NCBI GenBank assembly: GCA_947367315.1
Contig: CANBDX010000016.1
Coordinates: 1 to 40,134 of the forward strand
Length of the DNA stretch: 40,134 nucleotides
Source: an uncultured Bacteroidales bacterium
Lineage (GTDB): Bacteria > Bacteroidota > Bacteroidia > Bacteroidales > UBA932
Direction of reading: 5' to 3'
The notes beneath the pieces were generated by a model. That model was given only the letters and a program-made list of their open reading frames with translations. It ran no database searches and was not told where the DNA came from. The translations under genes and the position numbers were made by a program. This document shows, in pieces, positions 17,160 to 26,383 of this stretch. Every line of letters starts with the position of its first letter. Position 1 is the stretch's first letter.

Positions 17160-17615
17160 TCACTTGAGACAGCATTTCTCCAATTTTCCATCATTGTGCA
17201 CCTTATAGAGAATCTGATTGGTGTTAGGGGATTTCAGTCCTCCGAGGGCCTCTATATACGGACCAAGCTTAAGGTAGTCGAGAGCATCAAGTGTGAATCC
17301 TTCAGGAAGACTCTCCCTTCCTGAATACCAGGCTGTCTTAATATGTGGATAAGTGTCTTTTATCCATCTTGCAAGCCTTTCCACCTCGAATGGTTCTGCA
17401 TCGCCTCCCATGAAGCAGAAGCAGGTCACTGCTGCAGCATACTGCCCGATAAGGGATGAAAGCATTTCCTCGGTCATCGGCTGACCTTCATCACTCCAGA
17501 GCCATGGGCTGTGGCATCCTGTACACCTGTTGGGACAACATGAAATATTGACTGCCAGGGTGATCTCATCTGGGACCTCCTGGCAGACAATATCATAACT
17601 GTAGCACTTCAACAT
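17160..17615 (-). CDS. nrdG: Anaerobic ribonucleotide reductase activating protein (radical SAM)
   Basis: A 151-residue radical S-adenosylmethionine enzyme that installs the glycyl radical on NrdD. The cluster motif C-x3-C-x2-C is at Cys27, Cys31 and Cys34 (CPNRCTGC), followed by HSPWLW. FMGGDAEP corresponds to the GGE-type SAM-contact segment of the family (GGDPL in many NrdG). Length agrees with the usual 150-155. It follows nrdD on the same strand after 56 bases, which hold an inverted-repeat element at 17624. The order nrdD-nrdG is the common one and supports anaerobic growth. Confidence 0.95.
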   Translation of the reverse strand: MLKCYSYDIVCQEVPDEITLAVNISCCPNRCTGCHSPWLWSDEGQPMTEEMLSSLIGQYAAAVTCFCFMGGDAEPFEVERLARWIKDTYPHIKTAWYSGRESLPEGFTLDALDYLKLGPYIEALGGLKSPNTNQILYKVHNDGKLEKCCLK

Positions 17616-17623
17616 AGTAATTT

Positions 17624-17663
17624 GACAGATTCCGCGACTCCCTTCGGTCGCTCGAAATGACAG
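17624..17663. repeat. GTCATTTCGAGCG-type intergenic repeat between nrdD and nrdG
   Basis: A 40-bp element begins GACAGATTCCGCGAC and ends TCGAAATGACAG (plus strand), with an internal inverted repeat GCGAC (17634-17638) and GTCGC (17647-17651). Read on the minus strand it begins CTGTCATTTCGAGCGACCG, which resembles a family of short palindromic repeats often seen between genes in bacterial genomes and metagenomes. It fills most of the 56-base gap. Only one copy is in the window. Confidence 0.65.
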
Positions 17664-17671
17664 TTGAGCGT

Positions 17672-19765
17672 TTAGTTGTTATGATGATAGTAGCGTCTTG
17701 CAGCCTCTTCCTGACGAGCCATAGAGAAGTTGCTGACACGCTTCATATAACCGATGATACGGGTCAGATAATCAATGTCTTCGCTGTGGCATTCAGGGCA
17801 CTCCTTAAGGTAGTGCTTGCTGATGTGTCCGCATTTGTTGCAGATGGTGTTGGGAATGTTGAACGTGAAATAGTTGCATCCTTCCTGGGCGGCCACCTTC
17901 AGCAGCTGTGCGTACTGTGCCTTGGACAGGTGCTCTTCCAGATTGAGGTGGAGAGCAGATCCTCCGGTTAGATGCTCTATGTACTTGCGGCCGTGGAGAC
18001 GCATCTTGTCGATGATATTCAGCGACTTGTCCTCGACGATGTAGAAATAGCTGTTGTAGCAGTCACGAGGCACTGCATAGCCGTCTTCCCTATCCCACTT
18101 GGCATGCTTCACTCCCACATTCTCTGCAGGAATCATCTCGCAGTTGAACAGTGTTGTCTTTGTACGGTACTTCTTGTTGTATTCCTCGATAAGACCGAGA
18201 GTGTTCTGTACGAACTCCACATACTGAGGATTATCGTTGATCTCGATACCGAGGAACTCGGCAGCCTCCACAAGGCCGTTTATGCCGACTGTGAGGTACT
18301 GGCGTCCGATATTGATGAATCCTGCATCAAACAGAGGAAGCATTCCCTGCTCCTTGAGAGACTTGAGGTTTTCGTCGTATGCAAGCTGAACCTTGTGGAC
18401 GAGGTCGATGACTTCTGCGAGATAAGTCATGTAGTCACGTCCGTTCTTTACTGCATACTGGACGCAGCGGTTAAGGTTTATAGTCAGGACGCTCTTGGAT
18501 CCGGTAGATACACCGCCAGCTCCGAGGGTGTAGCTGAATCCGTTGTCCTGTATTTCGTTGCGCAGACGGCAGCATGAAGCCAGCGAGTCTGCATTATCGC
18601 TCATGTAAGTGAAGAATGAGTGTCCTTCAGAGTACATCTCTGCCGTGAAGTCTCCCCATTCCTTGTCCTTCACCTCGTTGTTCTCCGTAAGGAGAGCCAT
18701 TGTCTCTACAGGGAATGTGAGAGGAGTCTTGAGTCTTTCGGCGTTGAACCACTTCATAAAACGCTTCTGGAGCCATGAAAGACCGTTCCAGTCAGGCTTG
18801 GAGCCGTCAGGGAAACGGAATTCTCCGAAGATGCTGTCGAAATAGTTCTTGTCGTAGTATGAGATGTTCCAGAACACAGCCTGGAAGTTACGTGCTCCTG
18901 TAGGCTGGTTGATGGAATATACGATCTGCTCGAAGCAGTCTGTGATAATCTTGTCGATTGTGCGCTTCTTGGCTGAATTGTCTGCCTGGAAATCAGGATT
19001 CTTCCAGTAATCGAGTCCGTATTCCTTACCGATGAAGTAGTTCATGTACATGAGGAATTCCGGAGTCGCACAGGCACCGCTGAGCATGCTGGAAACCATG
19101 AATACGAGGTTGATGAAGCCTCCGCAGAAAGACTTCAGGTTGGTCGGCCCGATCGAATTGCCGCCAATTGGCTTTGTACCCTCGAGCAGCCAGGGATACA
19201 TGGTGATGCTGGCACAGTAATTAGCCAGTGAAGTCTCGTCATTCTTGTAGATATGGTGGTTCTTGAGCAGGCGTATATATTTATCAGACAGTTCCTTGCC
19301 GTACATTTTCTTCATTCTGTCGGTGAGGATCCTGCGGTTAAGACGGATGAAGTTCTTCTTTGGAAGTTCGCCTATGAGAGTAGCGAGGTTCTTCTTCTCG
19401 ATATTTGCGTTTGCGTCGTACTTGCTGCCTGTGGCCGCGTTCTCAGCCTGGCAGTACTGGATGAGGAAGTCGAGATGGTCACGTACCTCACGGTCTTCAC
19501 TATGTCTCTGGCGGTAGAGCATGAATGACTTTGCCACAGCAAAATACTGCTCTGCCATGAGTCCGACTTCTACCTGATTCTGAATCTCCTCCACACTCAT
19601 GCCCTCGGTGATGCGGACATGTGAGAGAATGTTCACGAGGTCTTCCTCAGTTGCGAATGCGCCTACCGAAAGGAAGGCCTTGCGTATGGCATTCTTGATC
19701 TTCTCTACGGAGAAGGTCTTGCGTTTTCCGTCTCTTTTGACGATGGTGATATCAGCACTGCTCAT
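17672..19765 (-). CDS. nrdD: Anaerobic ribonucleoside-triphosphate reductase
   Basis: A 697-residue class III ribonucleotide reductase, which makes deoxynucleotides under anoxic conditions. Residues about 1-90 form an ATP-cone (ITIVKRDGKRKTFSVEKI) for allosteric control. The body has the finger-loop region and active-site cysteines (NADSLASCCRLRNEI). The C-terminal end contains the zinc site CNKCGHISKHYLKECPEC and the glycyl-radical site RIIGYMKRVSNFS. All expected parts are intact and the length is normal. nrdG follows 56 bases downstream. A weak -7 box and a bidirectional terminator-like hairpin lie upstream. Confidence 0.97.
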   Translation of the reverse strand: MSSADITIVKRDGKRKTFSVEKIKNAIRKAFLSVGAFATEEDLVNILSHVRITEGMSVEEIQNQVEVGLMAEQYFAVAKSFMLYRQRHSEDREVRDHLDFLIQYCQAENAATGSKYDANANIEKKNLATLIGELPKKNFIRLNRRILTDRMKKMYGKELSDKYIRLLKNHHIYKNDETSLANYCASITMYPWLLEGTKPIGGNSIGPTNLKSFCGGFINLVFMVSSMLSGACATPEFLMYMNYFIGKEYGLDYWKNPDFQADNSAKKRTIDKIITDCFEQIVYSINQPTGARNFQAVFWNISYYDKNYFDSIFGEFRFPDGSKPDWNGLSWLQKRFMKWFNAERLKTPLTFPVETMALLTENNEVKDKEWGDFTAEMYSEGHSFFTYMSDNADSLASCCRLRNEIQDNGFSYTLGAGGVSTGSKSVLTINLNRCVQYAVKNGRDYMTYLAEVIDLVHKVQLAYDENLKSLKEQGMLPLFDAGFINIGRQYLTVGINGLVEAAEFLGIEINDNPQYVEFVQNTLGLIEEYNKKYRTKTTLFNCEMIPAENVGVKHAKWDREDGYAVPRDCYNSYFYIVEDKSLNIIDKMRLHGRKYIEHLTGGSALHLNLEEHLSKAQYAQLLKVAAQEGCNYFTFNIPNTICNKCGHISKHYLKECPECHSEDIDYLTRIIGYMKRVSNFSMARQEEAARRYYHHNN

Positions 19766-19795
19766 ATATGTGATTGAATTTTTCGATATAGGACG

Positions 19796-19803
19796 CTAAG
19801 GTA
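19796..19803 (-). promoter_or_regulatory. Possible -7 box for nrdD
   Basis: On the minus strand TACCTTAG differs from TAnnTTTG at one position, 30 bases before the nrdD ATG and just past the terminator hairpin of pta. No clear -33 element. Confidence 0.4.
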
Positions 19804-19807
19804 GCCA

Positions 19808-19844
19808 ATAAAAAAAGGCTGTGCCCTACGGGCATAGCCTTTTT
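19808..19844 (-). terminator. Terminator after pta (works in both directions)
   Basis: A 10-bp stem (19817-19826 with 19830-19839, one G-T pair) and a three-base loop. On the minus strand it is followed by seven or more T residues (A run at 19810-19816), on the plus strand by five T residues. It separates pta from nrdD. Confidence 0.85.
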
Positions 19845-19886
19845 ATCAACATAGTTTTTAACAAGTGCACTGAAGTGTGCAGAAGC

Positions 19887-20894
19887 TTATTTTGCATCCA
19901 TTGCCTGACAAGCGGTGATTGCTACCATCTTGTAGATATCATCTACCGAGCAGCCGCGGCTGAGGTCGTTCACAGGACGTGCAATACCCTGAAGGATAGG
20001 TCCTATAGCGTCAGCGCCACCGAGTCTCTGAACGAGCTTGTAGGCGATATTACCTACCTCAAGGCATGGGAATACGAGAACGTTTGCGTGACCGGCGATC
20101 TCTGAGCCAGGTGCCTTCTTCTGGCCAACTGAAGCTACGAGAGCTGCATCTGCCTGAAGTTCACCTTCCACCTTGAGGGCAGGATCAAGTTCGCGAGCGA
20201 GCTTTGTAGCTTCGATTACCTTGTCCACAACCTCATGCTTTGCAGAACCCATTGTAGAGAATGAGAGCATAGCGACCTTAGGATCTGCGAAACCAGCTAC
20301 GCTCTTTGCTGTCTGAGCTGTGCAGACAGCGATCTGTGCAAGCTGTGATGCATCAGGCATAGGAGTAACTGCAACGTCACCTACTACAAGCACACCATTC
20401 TCACCGTACTGTGGAGTCTGGGTGATCATGAGCATTGCACCGCTGACGCAGGTGATGCCAGGTGCACACTTGATGATCTGGAGAGCCGGACGGAGGGTCT
20501 CGCCTGTTGTCGAGAGAGCACCGCTTATCTGTCCGTCTGCATCGCCGCTCTTTATGATGAGACATCCGAAATAGAGCGGATCGAGAACCTGCTGTGCAGC
20601 CTTCTCCGGAGTCATGCCCTTGTTTTTGCGGAGTTCATAAAGAAGGTTTGCATACTCAGCTGTCTTTTCGCTTGTCGCAGGATCGATGATTGTAGCCTTG
20701 CCGATGTTCTTGAGACCGAGCTTTTCAGCAAGAGCGAAGATCTCGTCAGGGTTGCCGATAAGAATAATGTCGGCGATCTCGTCTGCCAGAGCCTTGTCTG
20801 CAGCAGTGAGAGTACGCTCTTCGAGCGATTCGGGAAGCACGATGCGCTGTTTGTTTGATTTAGCGCGTGCGATGATGCTTTCGATAAGTGTCAT
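19887..20894 (-). CDS. pta: Phosphate acetyltransferase
   Basis: A 335-residue cytoplasmic enzyme interconverting acetyl-CoA and acetyl phosphate, the first step of fermentative acetate formation. Family blocks visible in order: RIVLPESLEERTL near the start, DPLYFGCLIIKSGDADGQISG, STTGETLRPALQII, VVGDVAVTPMPDA, FSTMGSAKHEVVDKV, VEGELQADAALV, and HANVLVFPCLEVGNIAYKL. It is the short form (about 330 residues) without the N-terminal regulatory domain. No acetate kinase gene is adjacent, although ackA often neighbours pta. The gene starts 27 bases after the sulfatase stop; a -7 box inside the end of the sulfatase gene suggests independent transcription. A terminator follows. Confidence 0.96.
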   Translation of the reverse strand: MTLIESIIARAKSNKQRIVLPESLEERTLTAADKALADEIADIILIGNPDEIFALAEKLGLKNIGKATIIDPATSEKTAEYANLLYELRKNKGMTPEKAAQQVLDPLYFGCLIIKSGDADGQISGALSTTGETLRPALQIIKCAPGITCVSGAMLMITQTPQYGENGVLVVGDVAVTPMPDASQLAQIAVCTAQTAKSVAGFADPKVAMLSFSTMGSAKHEVVDKVIEATKLARELDPALKVEGELQADAALVASVGQKKAPGSEIAGHANVLVFPCLEVGNIAYKLVQRLGGADAIGPILQGIARPVNDLSRGCSVDDIYKMVAITACQAMDAK

Positions 20895-20921
20895 GATACG
20901 TTTATGTATTATAAATTGTTT

Positions 20922-22424
20922 CTAAAAATTCAGTCCGCAAATGTAAGAAAAATTACTTTTCATTTCCTCCAGAAGCTCAGGATTATCTGCAGCGATATTG
21001 TGTTTTTCTCCAAAATCCGCTTCAAGGTCGAAAAGTCCCCATTCACCGAGATTACCCAACTCGTTAAGCGTCTTGTTGCGAACAAGGCCTGTGTATGGAG
21101 GAAGAAGGGAGTATTTACCCTTCCTGTAAGAGAGTCTTCCCTCTGCTTCATGGATCAGGTCTACCCTTCCCTGCTGTGTGCGACCGAGAAATGCGTCAAG
21201 GTGGTTCTGACTGTCAAGCCCCTCCGGTACAGAACCTCCTACAAGGGCTCCGATACTTGCAAAAAAGTCATGCTGTGACACCAACGCATCAGATAACATT
21301 GGAGTTAAATGACCTTTCCAGTAAATAATTAAAGGAATATGCGTACCCCCGTCGAATAGACTGTATTTTCCACCACGGGTGCCGTTGCGAGGATCGTGGG
21401 TACCAAGCCTCTCCTCAGAATCGTCACAATAACCGTCATTTACAACAGGACCGTTGTCACTCGTAAAAATCACGAGAGTGTTTTCCGCCAGACCGCTCTT
21501 TTCAAGATATGAGATGACCTCTCCTACACACCAGTCTGCTTCGACTACAGCATCTCCACGAGGTCCCAGGTCTGTGCTTCCGACGAATCTCTGATGAGGT
21601 GCGCGTGGTACATGTGGCTGATGGAGGCCATAATAAAGGAAGAAAGGCTTGTCCTTATCGCGGTTATCAAGATAGTTCTTTACCTTTCCGATGAAATAGT
21701 CCGCCATCTGTTCATCCACCCAGCGTGCCTTCTGTCCTCCCTTCATGAATCCGATACGTGGTATTCCGTTCACTATTGAATTGAAGTGCCCGTCATACCA
21801 TTTCATCTTCATCATCTCCGGGTGTGTCAGAGCAGTGGGCTCGCCTTCGAAATTCTGCTTATAGCTGACGTAGATAGGATCATCGGCTTCAAGTCCTTCC
21901 ACAAGACCGTTTTCAACATATACAGTCGGTACCCTGTCATTTGTAGCCGCTATCAGGCATGTATAGTCAAAGCCTACCGTATTTGCACTGGGACTTATAG
22001 GTTTGTTCCAGTCGGTGTCACCGTCTCCCATGCCAAGATGCCATTTTCCTATCGCTGCAGTCTGATATCCTTCTGCCTGGAGCATTTTAGGCATTGTAGG
22101 CATTTCGGTGTCAATCAGCAGCGGAGCGTCTCCAGGAAGAATCTTGGCTTCGGCATTCCTCCAAGGGTACATACCGGTAAAAAGGGCATAACGGCTTGGG
22201 GTGGATGTCGATGAGGTGGCATATCCGTTGGTAAAACGGATACCGTTATCAGCAAGCCTGTCAATATTCGGGGTACAGATGGTACGGCTTCCGTACGCGC
22301 TCACATCCCCCAGTCCGAGATCGTCGGCCACAATAAGGAGAATATTCGGATTCTGCTGTTTTTCAGAGCAGGATACCGAAGCCAGGGCAAGTGCCGGAAG
22401 CAGTCTTAATGCGGTATTTCTCAT
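20922..22424 (-). CDS. Ser-type sulfatase, exported lipoprotein-like
   Basis: A 500-residue S1-family sulfatase, cleaving sulfate esters from glycans or aryl compounds. The signal peptide (residues 1-18) ends SVSC, suggesting lipid attachment at Cys19. Metal-site ADDLG at 33-37, the modification motif STPSR at 74-78, GKWHLG, YGLHQPHVP and FTSDNGP are all present. The residue to become formylglycine is Ser74, not Cys, so a radical SAM maturase (anSME) is needed; none is in the window. Its ATG overlaps the stop of the upstream GH13 gene by one base (TAATG). It closes the long minus-strand run that begins with fimbrial genes. The final residues ICGLNF overlap a promoter-like box for pta. Confidence 0.93.
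   Translation of the reverse strand: MRNTALRLLPALALASVSCSEKQQNPNILLIVADDLGLGDVSAYGSRTICTPNIDRLADNGIRFTNGYATSSTSTPSRYALFTGMYPWRNAEAKILPGDAPLLIDTEMPTMPKMLQAEGYQTAAIGKWHLGMGDGDTDWNKPISPSANTVGFDYTCLIAATNDRVPTVYVENGLVEGLEADDPIYVSYKQNFEGEPTALTHPEMMKMKWYDGHFNSIVNGIPRIGFMKGGQKARWVDEQMADYFIGKVKNYLDNRDKDKPFFLYYGLHQPHVPRAPHQRFVGSTDLGPRGDAVVEADWCVGEVISYLEKSGLAENTLVIFTSDNGPVVNDGYCDDSEERLGTHDPRNGTRGGKYSLFDGGTHIPLIIYWKGHLTPMLSDALVSQHDFFASIGALVGGSVPEGLDSQNHLDAFLGRTQQGRVDLIHEAEGRLSYRKGKYSLLPPYTGLVRNKTLNELGNLGEWGLFDLEADFGEKHNIAADNPELLEEMKSNFSYICGLNF
20938..20945 (-). promoter_or_regulatory. -7 box for pta, inside the sulfatase gene end
   Basis: On the minus strand TACATTTG matches TAnnTTTG. It lies within the last codons of the sulfatase gene, 43 bases before the pta start. 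The -33 position shows no TTTG. Confidence 0.45.
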
Positions 22425-23860
22425 TATCTGCAGATTATGTACGTGGTTTCAGGAGCGGCAGAGCCCGTAAGGAGTCCGTTATCCACCTTGAATGTCCTGC
22501 CGTAAACCTTGTCCTGATAGTCTCCGTCTGGAAGTGAGGTTGCAAGCGATACAGTAACTTCGTCCAGCGAGAAATTGATTACTGCGGCACCTTTGTCACC
22601 ACGGTTAACAGCCACTGCCTTTCCGTCTTCAGCAATCTGGACGTTTTCTGTCTGGCCGTCCATGCACTGGCGGAACCAGTTCACAGCCACCACCTCAGGA
22701 TGGAAGAACTCGTCGTTGCCACGTGCTCCGAGAAGGTTGTCTCCGAAATAGTTGTCACGCGTAGAGTTCATAGGACGGCTGAAGAACAGAGGTGTTCCGT
22801 TCTGACGTGCTGTAAGGAATACCCAACCTGTGCGGATCTGGGCGTCTGTCAGGCCTGCGCTCTCGTTGGCGTTGCAGTAGGTGTCGTGGCTCTCTACCCA
22901 TGTTGTCAGATACTCCGGAGCAGCACGGTGATACCAGTCGAGGAGATTTACAGCCTTTGCATTTCTCTTCCAGAGAGCTTCACGAAGGACGTGACCGTAT
23001 GTGGAAGCGGTCTGGCCGAAATATCCGGCATATTCTTCCTCAGGCACGTTTCTGTCCTGCAGGACTTCGCCATATACGAAAAGGCTGTCGTAAGGAATGC
23101 AGAGTGATACTCCGAGCACATCCTTGCGGCCGGTAGCTACATCCCAGAAGTCATTCTCAGTAACACCGGCTTCCGTGTCTATAGGATCTGAGTGAACACC
23201 GATATGCTTTGCGGTGTCATAGCGGAAGCCGCGTACGCCCATCCTGATGAGCTTGTTCACGAACTCCATATAATATTTCTGGAATAGAGGATTCTCCGTA
23301 TTCACGTCAGGAAGGCCGCCGACGCCCTGATGGGTGCACTGTGTGCGGTCGTTGTAGTCCTGGATACCCTCAAGACCCTTGGTGTGGAACATCTTCTCAC
23401 GTCCGCCTACAGCTGCGTAGAAGTCGTCGCTCACAAGGTCGATGTCGAATCCTGTGTGATTCGGAAGCACGTCCACAAGCACACGGATGTCATATTTCTT
23501 TGCAGAATCCAGCATAACCTTCATTTCCTCTTCTGTACCGAGGATGTTGTTTCCGATGGTCCAGTCAGTAGGCTGATAATAATGGTACCAGTTGCCTTCC
23601 TTCTCGTCAAGAATCTTGATATTGCCTCCTTCAGGACTGAAGCATGCATTTACAGGTGATGTCTGGATCATGGTGAAGCCGGCATCTGCAATCTGCTTCA
23701 TATTCTCTGCGATAGTCGGAAAATTCCAGCTCCATACGTGGAGGATGGTCTCCGTGTTGGTGCTGTTCGGGTCGTGCTGCATCCTGTCCGCATATGTGCT
23801 TTTCTGCGATGCACATGCGGCTATTGCGAAAACAGCGATGAGGGTAAGTATTCTTTTCAT
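22424..23860 (-). CDS. Secreted GH13 alpha-amylase-family lipoprotein
   Basis: A 478-residue GH13 enzyme with a lipoprotein signal peptide (residues 1-15; AACA places lipid on Cys16), so it is probably on the cell envelope. GH13 regions: VDVLPNHTG, GFRYDTAKH (nucleophile Asp), FVYGEV (acid Glu) and WVESHDTY (Asp). The barrel opens ILHVWSWNF with IQTSPVN, as in bacterial alpha-amylases. It belongs to a different GH13 branch from the cytoplasmic enzyme at 15366. It starts 12 bases after a DUF4906-like fimbrial gene and overlaps the sulfatase start by one base, so its expression is tied to both. No SusC/SusD pair, typical for starch loci, is present. Confidence 0.92.
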   Translation of the reverse strand: MKRILTLIAVFAIAACASQKSTYADRMQHDPNSTNTETILHVWSWNFPTIAENMKQIADAGFTMIQTSPVNACFSPEGGNIKILDEKEGNWYHYYQPTDWTIGNNILGTEEEMKVMLDSAKKYDIRVLVDVLPNHTGFDIDLVSDDFYAAVGGREKMFHTKGLEGIQDYNDRTQCTHQGVGGLPDVNTENPLFQKYYMEFVNKLIRMGVRGFRYDTAKHIGVHSDPIDTEAGVTENDFWDVATGRKDVLGVSLCIPYDSLFVYGEVLQDRNVPEEEYAGYFGQTASTYGHVLREALWKRNAKAVNLLDWYHRAAPEYLTTWVESHDTYCNANESAGLTDAQIRTGWVFLTARQNGTPLFFSRPMNSTRDNYFGDNLLGARGNDEFFHPEVVAVNWFRQCMDGQTENVQIAEDGKAVAVNRGDKGAAVINFSLDEVTVSLATSLPDGDYQDKVYGRTFKVDNGLLTGSAAPETTYIICR

Positions 23861-23872
23861 GTTAAATATATA

Positions 23873-26374
23873 TTATTGCTGCGTCATTGTGATTGTCGGA
23901 TGTGATTTCAGATCGCCGATGGTTGCTGAGCCGCTGTATGAACAGCTGTGGTTCCAGCCAGATTGGTGGTTATATGTTGCCGTCACCTCCGACTGGTTAG
24001 TTACTCCATCGAATACCACATTTTCGTAAGTAACCGTGTAATTATAATTCTGTCCACTTCGACTTCTGCTACTCTTCACTGATCCATAGGTAACAGTTCC
24101 TCCAGACACGGCCAATGTCGGCCTAGGATCATTAGCACCTGGTCCAGTGCTGCTCGCATGCGTAAACGTCACTGTAAGCTTGCTGATTGTCACCTTACTT
24201 GACTGCTCTACCTCCAGGAAGTCGGTTGCATATCCCTCTGCTTCAAGCGTCACCTTCACCTTACCGGTCTCGTTGATTGTATACATTTCAGGCAGAGTCT
24301 GCCTTCCGGTATTGGTCGGTTTATAAGTATATGTATTGACATTTGGATCTTTACTGCTGAAGCTGAGTCCCTCAAGCTTCACCTTAACAGGAGTGACAGT
24401 ATTCATGTTGAACTGGAATGTCGTGGCTTTTCCGACTCCGGCCTGAACACCATCAGGGAAGGTCAGCAATGTGAATGACTGAGCATTGAAGAACTCATCA
24501 GAATCTAGATTGAAATACTTGTTATACACATAAACCTCCGAGGCATTCTCCGCCTTGGTCGTCAGCCAGTATGTCCTGATGAGCTTCAGTCCCTCATACA
24601 TTTCGAGAGCCTGATAATCCTCATATGTGTCTATGGTCTTCACAAAATGATATGACCTTTTTCCGGACTTTGACGGCACAATCGAGAGTGCAGGCTCCAC
24701 TGGCATCTCGTTATTCTTCTGGGTCGCGTCAGGAGACAATGTCAGATCCTTCACCTCAATGGCGAAATCCAGAGGGAATAGGTCCGGAGTAAGGTCATCC
24801 GGAATCCTGATGGCGACATCCATCAGTTTTCCTGCAGCCTTAGCAATATATTTCGGCCAGCAGTTCACCTTCATCTGCAGTGGCCTCTGAAGCCTGTAGC
24901 GGATGGTCTTGTGAAGGTTTGCATTATCTGTCACATTCAGATATATTTCCTGAAGGTGGGTAATGGCCCCGGGATTCTGAACATTCAGTGTTACTTCTCT
25001 CCAGCCTTGCATCTCGCCTGTAAGATCCGTGTGACCGTCCACTCTCCCCTTGATCACGGAACCTGTACCGTCCAGAATACCTTCCACCAGCACTCTGTCA
25101 TTGGCTGTTTGATTGAAATTCTGTATACTCGGCACATACTTATATCTGAGCTTGACTGCGTTGTTTGAAGTCAATGTCGTGTCCGTATAGCTCACGAAGA
25201 TACGGCCCAGACCATCCGAAACATTGGTAAATCCCTGAGTGTCAGTTGATCCTGCAAGGTTATTACCGGCAGGGTTGTTCATTGCCTCTTCAAGAGTAGG
25301 ATAACCGGGGCCGGCGACGGTCGTTATAGTAAAGGTGTATTGGAAGTTTCTGAGAATATTATAGTAATAACTCTTGTTATCATCACCACGTCGCAGCAAG
25401 TCCACCTTATAGTATGAATACGCCGCAGCATTGTTATACCGTCCTTTGATGATGATGTGCGGAGGCGACTCACTCCACTGACTCTCCACACCGGCACGCA
25501 CAGACACCTTACGTTCATACATATATGTAGGATTGCCAGGAGCAAGAAAATCAGAATCCGAAAGCGTAGTCTTTAAAGTCGCACTCGGCAATGCGTGACC
25601 ATAGTACTTGTAAGTATCTCTTAAAGTCGCATACGGAAAAAGCGCATTGTTTTCATCGATAAAGCTCTGGAATTCATTCTTATCAATATTATACGGTGCC
25701 ACAGTACCCCTGTCAATGGTATTGTACACCGCATACGACTCCATATTGAATACATTATTATCATCCACACCATCAACAACGGTGATCGAAGCATAGTTCC
25801 TCAGAAGAGGCACGCACTGAAACTTCGCGGCAATCTCTTCCACCAGGAGATCCGGATCCGAAGGATTGGCCTTTTCCTTCGTCTTGATATACCACACCTG
25901 CATCCTGTACCAGTAAGCACTTTCCTTATCAGAACCTTTCGTTACATAAAGGTTGGAAATAACATCGCTTTCGTGACCATAATGAATCTGGTCCACAGGG
26001 CAGTTTGCGATGAAATGGATGATCCTCTCCTTCTCGGTCTTGCGCAGGGTCACCTTGAACTTATGCTCATTCTTATGTGTATCCTTATCTGTAACATGAT
26101 CGGCAACACCACCATCAATCAATGTTGCGGGCTGAGTATCGATATAGTAACCGTTCTCATCGAAAACGATCAGATGCAGCGTCTTGACAGCTGTTGCAGT
26201 GCTTTCGCCGAAAGCCTTGGTTGCCAAGGCATCATCCGGCAGCTGCACACTGAAAGTCACCTCGACCGTACCCTCGGAATCACCTCCGGCAGGCACCTCA
26301 AGCAGTTCAGGCTGCTGGCAGGAAGCCATCAGCCAAAGCAAAGAGAACATATATAGAAGTATCCTTTTCATCAT
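23873..26374 (-). CDS. Large fimbrial lipoprotein, DUF4906-like
   Basis: An 833-residue surface protein. The signal peptide ends WLMASC (Cys19), giving lipidation. A TKA motif (ALATKAF, Lys53) follows about 34 residues later. The region about 38-220 (VTFSVQLPD, VKTLHLIVFDENGYYID, RIIHFIANCP) fits DUF4906 proteins that sit in Bacteroidales fimbrial operons and are thought to be minor or tip components. The rest is beta-rich with Ig-like stretches and a Ser/Gly-rich end (SSTGPGANDP onward). It is 9 bases after the previous large lipoprotein and 12 before the GH13 lipoprotein. Function as a tip adhesin is inferred. Confidence 0.75.
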   Translation of the reverse strand: MMKRILLYMFSLLWLMASCQQPELLEVPAGGDSEGTVEVTFSVQLPDDALATKAFGESTATAVKTLHLIVFDENGYYIDTQPATLIDGGVADHVTDKDTHKNEHKFKVTLRKTEKERIIHFIANCPVDQIHYGHESDVISNLYVTKGSDKESAYWYRMQVWYIKTKEKANPSDPDLLVEEIAAKFQCVPLLRNYASITVVDGVDDNNVFNMESYAVYNTIDRGTVAPYNIDKNEFQSFIDENNALFPYATLRDTYKYYGHALPSATLKTTLSDSDFLAPGNPTYMYERKVSVRAGVESQWSESPPHIIIKGRYNNAAAYSYYKVDLLRRGDDNKSYYYNILRNFQYTFTITTVAGPGYPTLEEAMNNPAGNNLAGSTDTQGFTNVSDGLGRIFVSYTDTTLTSNNAVKLRYKYVPSIQNFNQTANDRVLVEGILDGTGSVIKGRVDGHTDLTGEMQGWREVTLNVQNPGAITHLQEIYLNVTDNANLHKTIRYRLQRPLQMKVNCWPKYIAKAAGKLMDVAIRIPDDLTPDLFPLDFAIEVKDLTLSPDATQKNNEMPVEPALSIVPSKSGKRSYHFVKTIDTYEDYQALEMYEGLKLIRTYWLTTKAENASEVYVYNKYFNLDSDEFFNAQSFTLLTFPDGVQAGVGKATTFQFNMNTVTPVKVKLEGLSFSSKDPNVNTYTYKPTNTGRQTLPEMYTINETGKVKVTLEAEGYATDFLEVEQSSKVTISKLTVTFTHASSTGPGANDPRPTLAVSGGTVTYGSVKSSRSRSGQNYNYTVTYENVVFDGVTNQSEVTATYNHQSGWNHSCSYSGSATIGDLKSHPTITMTQQ

Positions 26375-26383
26375 AAAATAATT

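Noticed and set aside
20922..23860. Polysaccharide utilisation locus
   Set aside because: There is a GH13 enzyme and a sulfatase, but no SusC/SusD pair, regulator or further enzymes; the context is fimbrial.
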